Shown here: positions 8,679-16,324 of the stretch, one piece after another
How the letters are laid out: every line of letters begins with the position of its first letter
Numbering within the stretch: the stretch's first letter is position 1
Assembly: GCA_937926325.1 (NCBI GenBank)
Contig: CALAZQ010000326.1
Coordinates: 1-32,795, forward strand
Origin: an uncultured Planctomycetaceae bacterium
Lineage (GTDB): Bacteria; Planctomycetota; Planctomycetia; Pirellulales; UBA1268
Reading direction: 5' to 3'
DNA length: 32,795 bases
Made by a program: the position numbers and the translations under genes
The notes under the pieces: generated by a model
The model's database searches: none
Seen by the model: the letters and a program-made list of their open reading frames with translations, nothing else
Told to the model about the DNA's origin: nothing

Positions 8679-9809
8679 TCAGTTTTCCCCGTCTGCCGGC
8701 TCACTCAGGCGAACCGCTCGCAGCCAGAAGTCGACTGGCACCCGTCGAACGCCCAGCGGGAGCCGCCAGGTCACCATGGTTCCGCGGGGCAGCTGCCCGC
8801 TGCTGAGGCCGAAACGGGCTGCAACTGTCAGCCCCCGGCGGCTGCGAGCGGCCACCCGATGGCTGGCGGCGGTGACCACCTCACCGGTGGGCAGCAGCAG
8901 TTCCGGCTGCCGATCGGCAAGCCAGCCCCGGTGCGAGGCAAATGCTTCAGAGGGCTCAGCAAGCTGGGCTGAGAGTTCAACCTCGCAGGTTGCCGCCGTC
9001 GAACCGCTCGGTTCGATCGTCCAGCCGATGAGCCGCACCGACAGCCCCGCGAGCGTGCGGGAAGGGGCTGGACTGTCGGCCGATGGTGGCAGCCTGCCAC
9101 CGTGCTGCTCGAGCGGCAGCATGAAGCGGTGCTCATAGCCGGGCAGCCAGCACTCGACCGTCCCCCGGAGGCTGGTCAGCATCGTCACGCCGGGTGGGGA
9201 TGGGCCGAGCCGAATCGGGAGATCGACCCAACACTTCCCCGCGGTCAGCAGTGGCTCGACCGCACCACGCCGGCTCGGAAGTGACACGGCTTCACCCGCC
9301 GCGGCCTCGGCCACGATGGAGGCCAGCGGCAGCCGCAGCACCACCGGTGCCAGCGGCGGTGACCATCGCAGCCGCAGCAGCAGTCGATGGCCGGAGCCAC
9401 TCAACCGATCGACCTGCTGGACGGCCATGCTGAACGGGCCGGTCGCGGTCGCCGGGGCTGCCGCGTCTGCGGGAGGCTGGTCGAGCAGCTGCTGAGTCGC
9501 TTTGATGGCAATCGCCTCGGCAAGCAGCGGCAGCCGAAAGGCGGCCTCGCCCGTCGCGTTCGGGAGGGCCCGTTCGATTGCCGGCAAGGCCATCGGGCCG
9601 CAGGCAAGCAGCCCATCGACCGCGGCATCGCGGACGGCCAGCTTTCCGTGATTCAGCTGCCGAATCAACGTTGCCGGGTCGTCCGTCGGCCCGGCACCTG
9701 CCTGGGTGATTGGCGAAGCTGGCGTCAGCAGCAGCACGGCCGCGATCAGCCGGAACAGCGTCATCCGGGGGGAGGGGTGGGATCGGCAGTGCTTCAGGGC
9801 AGGCGTCAT
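8679..9809 (-). CDS. Exported protein with an N-terminal HEAT-like repeat, unknown function
   Basis: The 376-residue product begins with a basic stretch and a hydrophobic signal segment (RMTLFRLIAAVLLLTPASP, about 15-33), probably cleaved near TQAGAG. Residues about 42-98 look like one or two HEAT-type helical repeats (LIRQLNHGKLAVRDAAVDGL; LPAIERAL). The remaining 270 residues are rich in beta-strand patterns (VVLRLPLASIV, CWVDLPIRLG, CWLPGYEHRFMLPLEQHGG) and have no motif I know. The second ATG at 9764 may be the true start, since it leaves a shorter n-region; neither has a Shine-Dalgarno. It lies upstream of the small membrane protein and scpB on the same strand, 119 bp away. Confidence 0.72.
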   Translation of the reverse strand: MTPALKHCRSHPSPRMTLFRLIAAVLLLTPASPITQAGAGPTDDPATLIRQLNHGKLAVRDAAVDGLLACGPMALPAIERALPNATGEAAFRLPLLAEAIAIKATQQLLDQPPADAAAPATATGPFSMAVQQVDRLSGSGHRLLLRLRWSPPLAPVVLRLPLASIVAEAAAGEAVSLPSRRGAVEPLLTAGKCWVDLPIRLGPSPPGVTMLTSLRGTVECWLPGYEHRFMLPLEQHGGRLPPSADSPAPSRTLAGLSVRLIGWTIEPSGSTAATCEVELSAQLAEPSEAFASHRGWLADRQPELLLPTGEVVTAASHRVAARSRRGLTVAARFGLSSGQLPRGTMVTWRLPLGVRRVPVDFWLRAVRLSEPADGEN

Positions 9810-9969
9810 GGCGGGGCCGCGGAGAAATCATTCAGATTGCATGAAGTGTCGCGAACCCACACGGCGTCGGCGGCCGCGACGCCTGGACACCAGAAGAGTA
9901 TCATGACCGCTTGAGAAATCGCTTGCTTTACCGTCTTCCGTCCCGCATTGCCCGAGCCCGCAGGAACGC

Positions 9970-11064
9970 ATGGCGACCATCGCAATCAGTCTGTGCGGAG
10001 AAGGCCGCGGGCATGCCACCCGCATCGCCACCCTGATTGAGCATCTCGAGCGGCGGCATGACATCCGGGTCTACAGTTCCGATGACGGCCTGCGATTTCT
10101 TCGGCAGCGATTCGGAGCGGGCCATCCCCGGGTGAGTGTCCATGAGATTCCGGGCATCGTCTTTCAATACAGCGGTGGCCGCCTCGACGTGCCGCGATCG
10201 ATCCGGGCCGGCCTCGAGTATCAGGCCCGCCAGCTCGGCCCCCTGGTCGATCGGTTGATGGCCGACCTCGAGAAACACTCGGTCTCGCTGGCGATCACCG
10301 ACTTTGAGCCGGCGTTACCGCGGGCCGCAACCCGGCAGGGGGTGCCCCTGCTGAGCATTGACCACCAGCACTTCCTGTTGGCCTACGAGCTTGATGCCCT
10401 GCCCTGGACACTCCGCTGGAATGCCTGGCTGATGAGCCATGCCGTCTGGATGTACGTCAGTGGTGCCGCCGAGACAGTCGTCTCAGCATTCTTCCGGCCA
10501 CCACTTCGCCGGGGCTGGGAACACGTCCAGCAGGTCGGCCCGCTGCTTCGGCGGGAGATTGCTCAGGCTGAGTCGCGTGATGGCGGCTATGTGCTCAGCT
10601 ATCTTCGCCGTCACACGCCCTTCAGCGCAATCGAAACCCTCGCCCAGTGCGGGCTGCCGGTCAAGGTCTATGGACTCGGTGCCCGTGACCCGATCGGGTC
10701 GTTGTCATTTCAGCCGATCGACGATCGGCAGTTTGCCACCGATCTCGCCGGCTGCCGGGCGGTCGTCTCTGCCGCCGGGAATCAGCTGATCGGCGAGGCG
10801 ATTCACCTGGGGAAGCCGCTGCTGGTGCTGCCCGAACGGGCCCATGGTGAGCAGTCGATGAACAGCCACTTTCTGCAGGCGATGGGCTGCGGTGAGTTCG
10901 TGCATCTGGAGGATGTCACGGTCGGCGATGTCCGAAGGTTTCTCGATAGCCTCGATCGCTTCGCCGCGCCGCTCGCCAACCTCGTCGGCACGATGGATGG
11001 AACGCCGCGGGTGCTGGCGATCATTGACCACTGGCTGAGCCGGCGGCTCAGTGACGCCGCCTGA
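9970..11064 (+). CDS. GT-B fold glycosyltransferase (MurG-like, family 1 type)
   Basis: This 364-residue protein starts with a glycosyltransferase family-1-type N-terminal motif, LCGEGRGHATRI (about 8-19), the Gly-rich acceptor-side loop seen in MJ1255/VC2487-like and MurG-like enzymes. The C-terminal half has GPLLRREI, then VYGLGARDPIGSLSFQPID and the nucleotide-sugar binding region VVSAAGNQLIGEAIHLGKPLLVLPE with HGEQSMNSHFLQAMGCG (about 258-310), typical of GT-B enzymes. It probably transfers a sugar to a lipid or cell-surface acceptor; donor and acceptor cannot be read from sequence. ATG 9970 has GCAGGA five bases upstream. It diverges from the HEAT-repeat gene and converges with rdgB, only 11 bp apart. 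Confidence 0.82.
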   Translation: MATIAISLCGEGRGHATRIATLIEHLERRHDIRVYSSDDGLRFLRQRFGAGHPRVSVHEIPGIVFQYSGGRLDVPRSIRAGLEYQARQLGPLVDRLMADLEKHSVSLAITDFEPALPRAATRQGVPLLSIDHQHFLLAYELDALPWTLRWNAWLMSHAVWMYVSGAAETVVSAFFRPPLRRGWEHVQQVGPLLRREIAQAESRDGGYVLSYLRRHTPFSAIETLAQCGLPVKVYGLGARDPIGSLSFQPIDDRQFATDLAGCRAVVSAAGNQLIGEAIHLGKPLLVLPERAHGEQSMNSHFLQAMGCGEFVHLEDVTVGDVRRFLDSLDRFAAPLANLVGTMDGTPRVLAIIDHWLSRRLSDAA

Positions 11065-11075
11065 CGCGACCGGGC

Positions 11076-11699
11076 TCAGCCCTGCTCGCGCAGCAGCCGG
11101 ACGATCGTTGGGAGGAGGCCTCGGATGGCCCGGCCCCGATGGCTGATCAAAGCTTTGACCGCCGCGGCAAGCTGGCCGAAGGTGCGGTGGTATTCCGGAA
11201 TCAGGAAGTAGGGGTCATAGCCAAACCCGCCATCTCCGGAAGCGTCTACGGTGATCTGGCCGCAGCAGCGACCGGCGCCGATTGCCCGGATGGTTCCTGT
11301 CGGATCGGCCAGGGCAGCATGGCAGGCATAGTGGGCGGTACGGGCCGGGCCCGGGACGCCCGTTAGTTTTTCCAGCAGCAGGGCGTTGTTGGCCGCGTCG
11401 GTTGCCTCGGGCCCGGAGAATCTGGCCGAGTAGACGCCCGGGCCGCCCGCGAGGGCATCGACGACCAGCCCGCTGTCTTCGCCGAGCACCCACTGCCCGA
11501 GGGCCCGGGCCTGCTGGCTCGCCTTGAGTGCCGCATTTTCAGCAAAGGTCGTACCCGTTTCGGCTACTTCCACGGCTTCGGGAAAGTCGGCGAGCGACCG
11601 GCAGCTGATGCCGTACGGCTCAAGCAGGAGGGTGAGCTCCCGCTTTTTGCCGGCATTGGTGGTTCCGAGCACCAGCGTGGGACGAACGGGGCTGGTCAT
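11076..11699 (-). CDS. rdgB: XTP/dITP pyrophosphatase (Ham1/RdgB)
   Basis: RdgB hydrolyses non-canonical purine nucleoside triphosphates (ITP, dITP, XTP) to monophosphate and pyrophosphate, keeping them out of DNA and RNA. The 207-residue protein matches the family in length and motifs: LGTTNAGKKREL (11-22, phosphate binding), FAENAALKA (52-60), GEDSGLVVDAL (73-83, metal-binding acidic residues), PGVYSARFSG, GFGYDPYF (nucleobase pocket) and a final SHRGRAI. The start at ATG 11699 is standard for the family; no Shine-Dalgarno is visible. The last gene codon lies 11 bp from the convergent glycosyltransferase, with no obvious terminator between. Confidence 0.95.
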   Translation of the reverse strand: MTSPVRPTLVLGTTNAGKKRELTLLLEPYGISCRSLADFPEAVEVAETGTTFAENAALKASQQARALGQWVLGEDSGLVVDALAGGPGVYSARFSGPEATDAANNALLLEKLTGVPGPARTAHYACHAALADPTGTIRAIGAGRCCGQITVDASGDGGFGYDPYFLIPEYHRTFGQLAAAVKALISHRGRAIRGLLPTIVRLLREQG

Positions 11700-11755
11700 G
11701 GCGGCTGTGACTGGGGCGGGTGGAGGCGGCCGGGGCCGTCACCCGCTGGCGACCG

Positions 11756-12904
11756 CTACCGCCGGCCGATCGGCAGCCGGGGCACATCGACGGGCCGGGG
11801 CTGCACATCGAGCAGAATACCCTCAATCCGCTTCGGAAGAATTGCGCCCGCTGCCAGGCGATCCGGGTCGGGGCCGAGGGCGGTGGTGATCCGCACCAGT
11901 TCTGGGTGGGGCTGACTGGAGCCGTCCTGCTGTTCGATCGCCAGCTGTGACAGACTGCCGACGCAGACCATGCTCGATTCGCGGTCATGAAACTCCCAGG
12001 CCTGCCAGCCCTGCCGCCGCAGGGCTACGGTGAGCCGGTGGGCTTTCTCGGCCGCCTGCACCAGCCGGCTTTCAAATCCGGCCTCTTCGGCTGCGGTGGT
12101 CTTCTGGTCGGCGAAGGTGCCTGCCCCGGTGAAGGTGGCGACCCGCACGCTGTACCGGCCCGGGCAGTCGAGCAGGCTGTGCTCGACATCGGCGTTGATG
12201 CCGATGACAAAGTCGTCGAGCTGGGGCCGGTTGAAGAAGTCCTCGGGCAACAGCGGATTGGGAATCATGAAGGCAAGCCGCATCGGCCCCCGGCCGGCCT
12301 GCTTGTCGAGCCCGATCATTCGGCGGAAGTCGGCAAAGGCGCGGCTCTTGCCCTGTTCACCGGTGAGGGCCTCGGGCTGCAGGCTTTTGATCGTTGCCAG
12401 GGCCTTCTGGGCCCGGCTGTCATCGCAGGAGGCGAAATCACCCACCATCACGGCGACCTCGACAACCTGTTGAGCATTGGCATACCGCATCCGCTTGGGG
12501 CTGCCATCGGGATTGAGCCCGAGGCCCCGCTGGGCGCCGGTGAAGTCGAAGGCCTGTTCGTGGGTGTAGGCCCGCATCTTGAAGCGACCGCGGAGTTCCT
12601 GCACGAGCCGGCGGGCATCATCCCGGGCCCCCTCGCCACGAAACGTCGTGGCCAGCACCAGCCAGGGGCCGTCCCGCTCTGACAGCGGAAACATCGCCTG
12701 CGGGTCGATCTTCTGCTTACTGAACCAGGTCGTCGGCAGCCAGCCACTCTGGGCCCGTGCCGGAACTGACCAGCCGCCGGCCATGAGGCCGATCAGCAGG
12801 AACAGCAGTTGCCGAAAAGGCTTTCGTGGGAAGTGTTGTGACACGAAGGGGGGGCCGAAACGGGAATCGTGGCGGAATGAATGCGGTGGGACGGTAGCAG
12901 TCAC
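11756..12904 (-). CDS. Exported protein with two SPOR-like blocks, unknown function
   Basis: Not a family I can name. The 382-residue reading has a hydrophobic signal sequence (FRQLLFLLIGLMAGGWSVPARAQS, shown here only as positions about 31-53) with an AXA-type cleavage site before SGWLPTTW. Two stretches share a pattern of strand, Ala-rich helix, strand: about 79-120 (PWLVLATTFRGEGA ... RRLVQELRGRFKMRAYT) and about 244-310 (YSVRVATFTGAGTF ... RLTVALRRQGWQAWEFHD, then SSMVCVGSL). This resembles SPOR domains, which bind denuded peptidoglycan glycan strands, but similarity is only by pattern. GTG 12904 is the longest start; GTG 12844 gives a more usual signal-peptide length. Neither has a ribosome site. 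It sits upstream of rdgB on the same strand, 56 bp away. Confidence 0.7.
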   Translation of the reverse strand: MTATVPPHSFRHDSRFGPPFVSQHFPRKPFRQLLFLLIGLMAGGWSVPARAQSGWLPTTWFSKQKIDPQAMFPLSERDGPWLVLATTFRGEGARDDARRLVQELRGRFKMRAYTHEQAFDFTGAQRGLGLNPDGSPKRMRYANAQQVVEVAVMVGDFASCDDSRAQKALATIKSLQPEALTGEQGKSRAFADFRRMIGLDKQAGRGPMRLAFMIPNPLLPEDFFNRPQLDDFVIGINADVEHSLLDCPGRYSVRVATFTGAGTFADQKTTAAEEAGFESRLVQAAEKAHRLTVALRRQGWQAWEFHDRESSMVCVGSLSQLAIEQQDGSSQPHPELVRITTALGPDPDRLAAGAILPKRIEGILLDVQPRPVDVPRLPIGRR

Positions 12905-13035
12905 GCCGCGACCGAACGAGAGGAGTTTTGCTCGCCACCGCGAGCACGCTTCCAGCCGGTTGGAACAATCCGGGTAAGATGCGAAGGGTGGTCAGCCACA
13001 GTCGGCGGCCGGTCAGGTCTCGGAAAGGCAGCAGC

Positions 13036-13518
13036 ATGGAGCCAGATCGGCCCACCCTCCCCGTTGAGTGCGGCAGTTCTCGTCCCGCAGCGGTCAGGCT
13101 GGTGAAAATCGGGCTGCTCGTCGGCTGGCTCGCCCTGCTGACACTGCCGCCGGCGGTGCTGTGGAGCATCCGCGATCGCTGGCTGGCCGATCTCGACCAG
13201 CCGGCCATACAGGCCCACTGGGACAGGTTTCGGAGTGACATGAAGGCCCAATCCGATCGGAGCGGGCCGGTGCAGCACAAGGTGCCGAAGAGTGCCGAGC
13301 CGCCGCTGCGGGTCTGGCTGCGGGACTACTTCGGGCTGGCCGTGGTCGCCTGGGGAGTGCTCGGGACAACGCTCTATGCGTTTATGAGCCTGATGATTCT
13401 GGGGCTCATCAGGCCGGCCTCACCAGCGGGCAGCCACCTACTTTCCCAGGATGAATCGGGCGGTCACCGCGACGCTGACAAACAGAATCAGCGTGATCCC
13501 GAGCACACCGAGCAGTGA
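13036..13518 (+). CDS. Two-TM membrane protein of unknown function
   Basis: From ATG 13036 the product has 160 residues. A GGAAAGG run eight or nine bases upstream supports this start over the in-frame site at 12928. A first membrane segment (KIGLLVGWLALLTLPPAVLW, about 24-43) is followed by a charged loop (IRDRWLADLDQP ... KVPKSAEPPLRVWLRD) and a second segment (YFGLAVVAWGVLGTTLYAFM, about 98-117, plus LMILGLI). The last 28 residues are very hydrophilic (DESGGHRDADKQNQRDPEH) and coincide with a possible antisense membrane peptide gene, so this tail may be a by-product of the overlap. No family is recognised. Confidence 0.6.
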   Translation: MEPDRPTLPVECGSSRPAAVRLVKIGLLVGWLALLTLPPAVLWSIRDRWLADLDQPAIQAHWDRFRSDMKAQSDRSGPVQHKVPKSAEPPLRVWLRDYFGLAVVAWGVLGTTLYAFMSLMILGLIRPASPAGSHLLSQDESGGHRDADKQNQRDPEHTEQ

Positions 13519-13524
13519 AAACAC
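13438..13524 (-). CDS. Possible 28-residue single-TM peptide
   Basis: GTG 13524 to TAG 13438 encodes 28 residues, MFSLLGVLGITLILFVSVAV followed by TARFILGK: one hydrophobic helix with a basic C-terminus, the form of small membrane subunits such as KdpF or CydX, without recognisable similarity to them. GAGAGGG lies five bases upstream of the GTG. It is read in exact codon register against the 3' end of the 13036-13518 gene. By my count 21 of its 28 codons end in G or C, against 16 of 26 in the sense reading, which favours this strand. It lies about 120 bp downstream of the HTH gene on the same strand. It is too short to be sure. Confidence 0.4.
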   Translation of the reverse strand: MFSLLGVLGITLILFVSVAVTARFILGK

Positions 13525-13644
13525 GACAACCCTCTCGTAAGTCCTGTCCAACGACGTCGGCCTCAGCCGCCACGCTCGGGATGGTAGCAGAGAAGCCGCT
13601 GCCGCCGCTATCGCGATCAGCGAGTCAGCCCGCGGCCGCCCCGG

Positions 13645-14301
13645 CTATCGCCCGAAGAGGTCGTCCGAGACCGTGTTCTGGGCGGCCCGCCCGACGTCGT
13701 CGAGCGTTCGCCGCTGCCCGACAGTGTGCCAGGGCGTGACGTCAGCCAGTTCCGGCATGATTTCGAGAATCTGCTCGATCAACTGCCCGACCAGCCGGCT
13801 GGCCTGACCCTGGTCGCCGACCTGTTCCCGGATCGCTGCGGCGGTCTTCATCAGCTTGACCATGCGTGACCGTGCCAGCACCGGTCCGGAGAGTTGGCCC
13901 TCGCCTTCCTCGACGAGGTCGGCCAACGGCACGTCGAGCACCTGCTGCCACCTGAGCAGATCACTGATCCGTAGATCGGCATCGGGCTGCTCTTGTCGCC
14001 TGATGACCGCCATCTCGATGCCCAGCCGGCGGGCGACATTCCGCAGGGTAACGCCCTGCTGCTGACGCACCTCGGCAATCCGGTGCAGCCGTCGTGGCCG
14101 CGATCGTCTCGACTGCGGATTTCCGCCAGTCGATCGCCGCCGCAGTCCCCGCGGAGGCTGCGGCTGGGCAGCCCGGCAGTCGGCCTCAGCCCGAACGACG
14201 TCGGAATAGGAAGTGTCAGCGACAGCGAGGGGATTCTCGTAGGCATCCTCGCGGTCGTCGCAGTCCTCGTGGCGATCGACTCGATACGGAACCGTGGCCA
14301 T
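13645..14301 (-). CDS. Helix-turn-helix DNA-binding protein (XRE-like)
   Basis: From ATG 14301 the protein has 218 residues. AAGGAGAG lies four bases upstream, which settles this start against the open frame back to 14400. Residues 1-70 are polar and charged, ending in an Arg-rich stretch (RGLRRRSTGG, QSRRSRPRRLHR). Residues about 72-130 read as an XRE-type HTH: IAEVRQQQGVTLRNVARRLG, then IEMAVIRRQEQ and LLRWQQVLDVPLADLVE. The C-terminal half is helical (MVKLMKTAAAIREQVGDQGQ; LIEQILEIMPEL) and may mediate dimerisation. The target is unknown. It is likely a cytoplasmic transcription regulator; the 480-bp upstream region could hold its own operator. Confidence 0.75.
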   Translation of the reverse strand: MATVPYRVDRHEDCDDREDAYENPLAVADTSYSDVVRAEADCRAAQPQPPRGLRRRSTGGNPQSRRSRPRRLHRIAEVRQQQGVTLRNVARRLGIEMAVIRRQEQPDADLRISDLLRWQQVLDVPLADLVEEGEGQLSGPVLARSRMVKLMKTAAAIREQVGDQGQASRLVGQLIEQILEIMPELADVTPWHTVGQRRTLDDVGRAAQNTVSDDLFGR

Positions 14302-14780
14302 CGTTCTCTCCTTCTCGTGAGCAGGCCGGTGAATCTCCAGCGAGACCCCCCGGTGACGTCGGTCGCCGACCCGTCTTTCGCTCACCCCTCCTTCGGTCAT
14401 CGCGCAGCGTCGGCCGGCAACAAACCAAAGGGGATCGTGAGCGTGAGAAGAGTCAGCAGCAGTTGCTCACCAGATCGGACCATGCCTTGCCTGCATGTCC
14501 GGCTGGTGAAACGATACTCTCGTGGCAGCGTCGAAAAAAGTGGTGGTATTCACTTCGGAATCAGCCATTCACTGGTTCGCCCTGCTACGAGACTTCTGAG
14601 GTGCAGTGCCATTGCTGTGCCCCTTCTACGGAGGCCGGCAGGAGACCGTTCGCTGGTTCATCGATTTTTTCAGCGATGGCCGGCGGTCCACCGCCGGGCG
14701 AGGTCGGCTGAACGCTATAGTGAGGTGGACAGTTGGCACGCAGCCGCGATGCGTCCGCCGTCTGGCCCCTTGGAAATGCC
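14302..14780. other. Intergenic region between the HTH gene and ygfZ
   Basis: No gene is supported in these 479 bp. It must hold divergent promoters for the HTH gene and ygfZ. On the plus strand TATAGT at 14716-14721 is a possible -10 for ygfZ, without a good -35. A perfect 18-bp inverted repeat (CCGGCGGT-CC-ACCGCCGG, 14680-14697) lies 19 bp upstream of that hexamer, preceded by a run of six T (14665-14670), and could be an operator or RNA hairpin. Confidence 0.4.
14680..14697. promoter_or_regulatory. 18-bp perfect inverted repeat upstream of ygfZ
   Basis: The two 8-base arms CCGGCGGT and ACCGCCGG are exact reverse complements around CC. A two-base gap is too short for a stable RNA loop without fraying, so a protein-binding operator fits as well as a hairpin. 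GC-rich genomes produce such repeats by chance fairly often. Confidence 0.3.
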
Positions 14781-15767
14781 ATGCCCCCATCAAACCCCGA
14801 TGTTGCGACCGCCGCTGAGCTGTGGTGGGCCGATCTCGGCTGCCACGAGCAACTGCTTGTCGCCGGCACTGATGCCGTCTCCTTCATCGAAAACTTCACG
14901 ACGGCAAAGGTGAGCGACCTGCAGCCGGCCGCCGGCTGCGAAGGGTTTTTCTGTGATGCCCGCGGCTGGGTGCTTGATCTGGCCTTGATCCGTCGAACCA
15001 CTGAGGGCCTGCTGCTGCGCGTGTCCGCAGGGCGGGCGGCACCGCTCCGCCGCCATCTTGATCGCTACCACATCCGCGAGGAGCTGGAACTGGTTGATCG
15101 CAGTGAGGGGCTGAGCAGCCTGCTGATCAGCGGAAGGTCGGCCGCAGGCTGGCTCGCCGAACACTTCACGGAGCACCTGCCGGTCTCCCGGCTGCAGTTC
15201 AGGGATGGCCTTCTTGGGGTGGCGGCCGACATCGAACCCGTCGCCGCGCGGCTGACCCTGATTGATTGGTATGGCCAGGGCGGCTTCCTGCTGGAGACGA
15301 CGGCAGGTGGGCGGCTGGCCGCGGCGGCTGCAGCCGCCGGCCTGCCGCAGGCACCGGCCGAAATGGTGGCGGCCCGGCGGCTGCAGCACGGCTGGCCGTT
15401 GGCGGAAGACATTCCCGAGAAGACCCTGCCCCAGGAACTCGGCCTCGATGATCGCGCCATCTGCTTCACCAAAGGCTGCTATCTCGGGCAGGAGACGGTC
15501 GCCCGCCTCGATGCGCTGGGCCACGTCAACCGGCGGCTGACGCTGCTGGCGGTCACCGGTGCCGGCCCTGTTGCTCGGGGGCTGGCCGTGGTCAGCGGCG
15601 ACACCCAGGTGGCGACGGTCACCTCGGCAGCGCCGGCGGCTGAGGGAGATGGCTGGCTCGCCCTGGCGATCGTGCCGGTGAAGGCGGCGGCGACGCAACT
15701 CACCATCGATGGTCGGGTGGCCGTGCCCCGGCCGTTTCTCGCCCCAGCGGAGAGCAGCACCCGATGA
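14781..15767 (+). CDS. ygfZ: YgfZ/GcvT-like folate-binding protein, iron-sulfur cluster maintenance
   Basis: The 328-residue protein carries the YgfZ hallmark KGCYLGQE (231-238, with the key Cys C233), and the GcvT-like architecture around it: an N-terminal domain with FIENFTTAKVSDL (35-47), a middle folate-binding domain (WYGQGGFLLET) and a C-terminal beta-barrel. YgfZ uses tetrahydrofolate and supports assembly or repair of certain Fe-S enzymes such as MiaB. It is cytoplasmic. ATG 14781 is chosen over an upstream TTG at 14733. Its stop overlaps the start of the Nudix gene by four bases (ATGA), so the two are translationally coupled. Confidence 0.9.
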   Translation: MPPSNPDVATAAELWWADLGCHEQLLVAGTDAVSFIENFTTAKVSDLQPAAGCEGFFCDARGWVLDLALIRRTTEGLLLRVSAGRAAPLRRHLDRYHIREELELVDRSEGLSSLLISGRSAAGWLAEHFTEHLPVSRLQFRDGLLGVAADIEPVAARLTLIDWYGQGGFLLETTAGGRLAAAAAAAGLPQAPAEMVAARRLQHGWPLAEDIPEKTLPQELGLDDRAICFTKGCYLGQETVARLDALGHVNRRLTLLAVTGAGPVARGLAVVSGDTQVATVTSAAPAAEGDGWLALAIVPVKAAATQLTIDGRVAVPRPFLAPAESSTR

Positions 15768-16324
15768 GCAGCACTGAACCACCCAGGGCAGACCAGCCCG
15801 ACGCTGAAGAACTGCTTGAGACCCGCCGGTTTCGGGTTCTCCGTGTCCAGGAGGTCTGCCGCGACGGCAGCCTGCGGCCGCGGGAGGTGATCGAACATCC
15901 CGGCAGCGTGGCGATTGTGCCGCTGGTGGACGACGACCATGTCTGTCTCATCGAGGTTTTCCGGCGAGCGGTCGGACGCAGCCTCGTCGAGATTCCGGCC
16001 GGCACCCTCGACCGGGTTGAGTCGCTCGAGGAGGCGGCCGCTCGCGAGCTGGCCGAGGAGACCGGCTATCGGGCGACGACCCTTGAGAAGATCGGGGCCC
16101 TCTGGATGTCACCGGGCATCCTTCGGGAACGGATGCATCTGTTCGTCGCCAGCGGGCTGCAGCCGGGCCCGCAGGCACTCGAGCCGGGCGAGACGATCGA
16201 GCCCCGGGTGGTGGCCTGGCCGGAGGCGGTGGCGATGTGCCGGGATGGCCGAATCGAGGATGCCAAGACGGTGGCGGCCCTGCTGCTCACTGCCCGGCGG
16301 TGGAAGCCTTCGCTGCTTGGCTGA
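15764..16324 (+). CDS. Nudix hydrolase, ADP-ribose pyrophosphatase-like
   Basis: The 186-residue protein has a perfect Nudix box, GX5EX7REUXEEXGU, at residues 80-102 (G80, E86, R94, E95, E98, E99, G101), which binds the catalytic metal ions. The upstream VCLIEVFRRAVGRSLVEIPAGTLD (positions about 61-83) and downstream MSPGILRERMHLFVASGL are typical of the ADP-ribose/ADP-sugar pyrophosphatase subfamily, which cleaves ADP-ribose to AMP and ribose-5-phosphate. Substrate is inferred from this similarity only. The start overlaps the ygfZ stop (ATGA). Its 3' end overlaps the convergent flippase gene by 38 bp. Confidence 0.9.
   Translation: MSSTEPPRADQPDAEELLETRRFRVLRVQEVCRDGSLRPREVIEHPGSVAIVPLVDDDHVCLIEVFRRAVGRSLVEIPAGTLDRVESLEEAAARELAEETGYRATTLEKIGALWMSPGILRERMHLFVASGLQPGPQALEPGETIEPRVVAWPEAVAMCRDGRIEDAKTVAALLLTARRWKPSLLG

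Noticed and set aside
14790..15782. 330-codon minus-strand open frame across ygfZ
   Set aside because: ygfZ carries KGCYLGQE and is coupled to the Nudix gene; the antisense frame has no family features.
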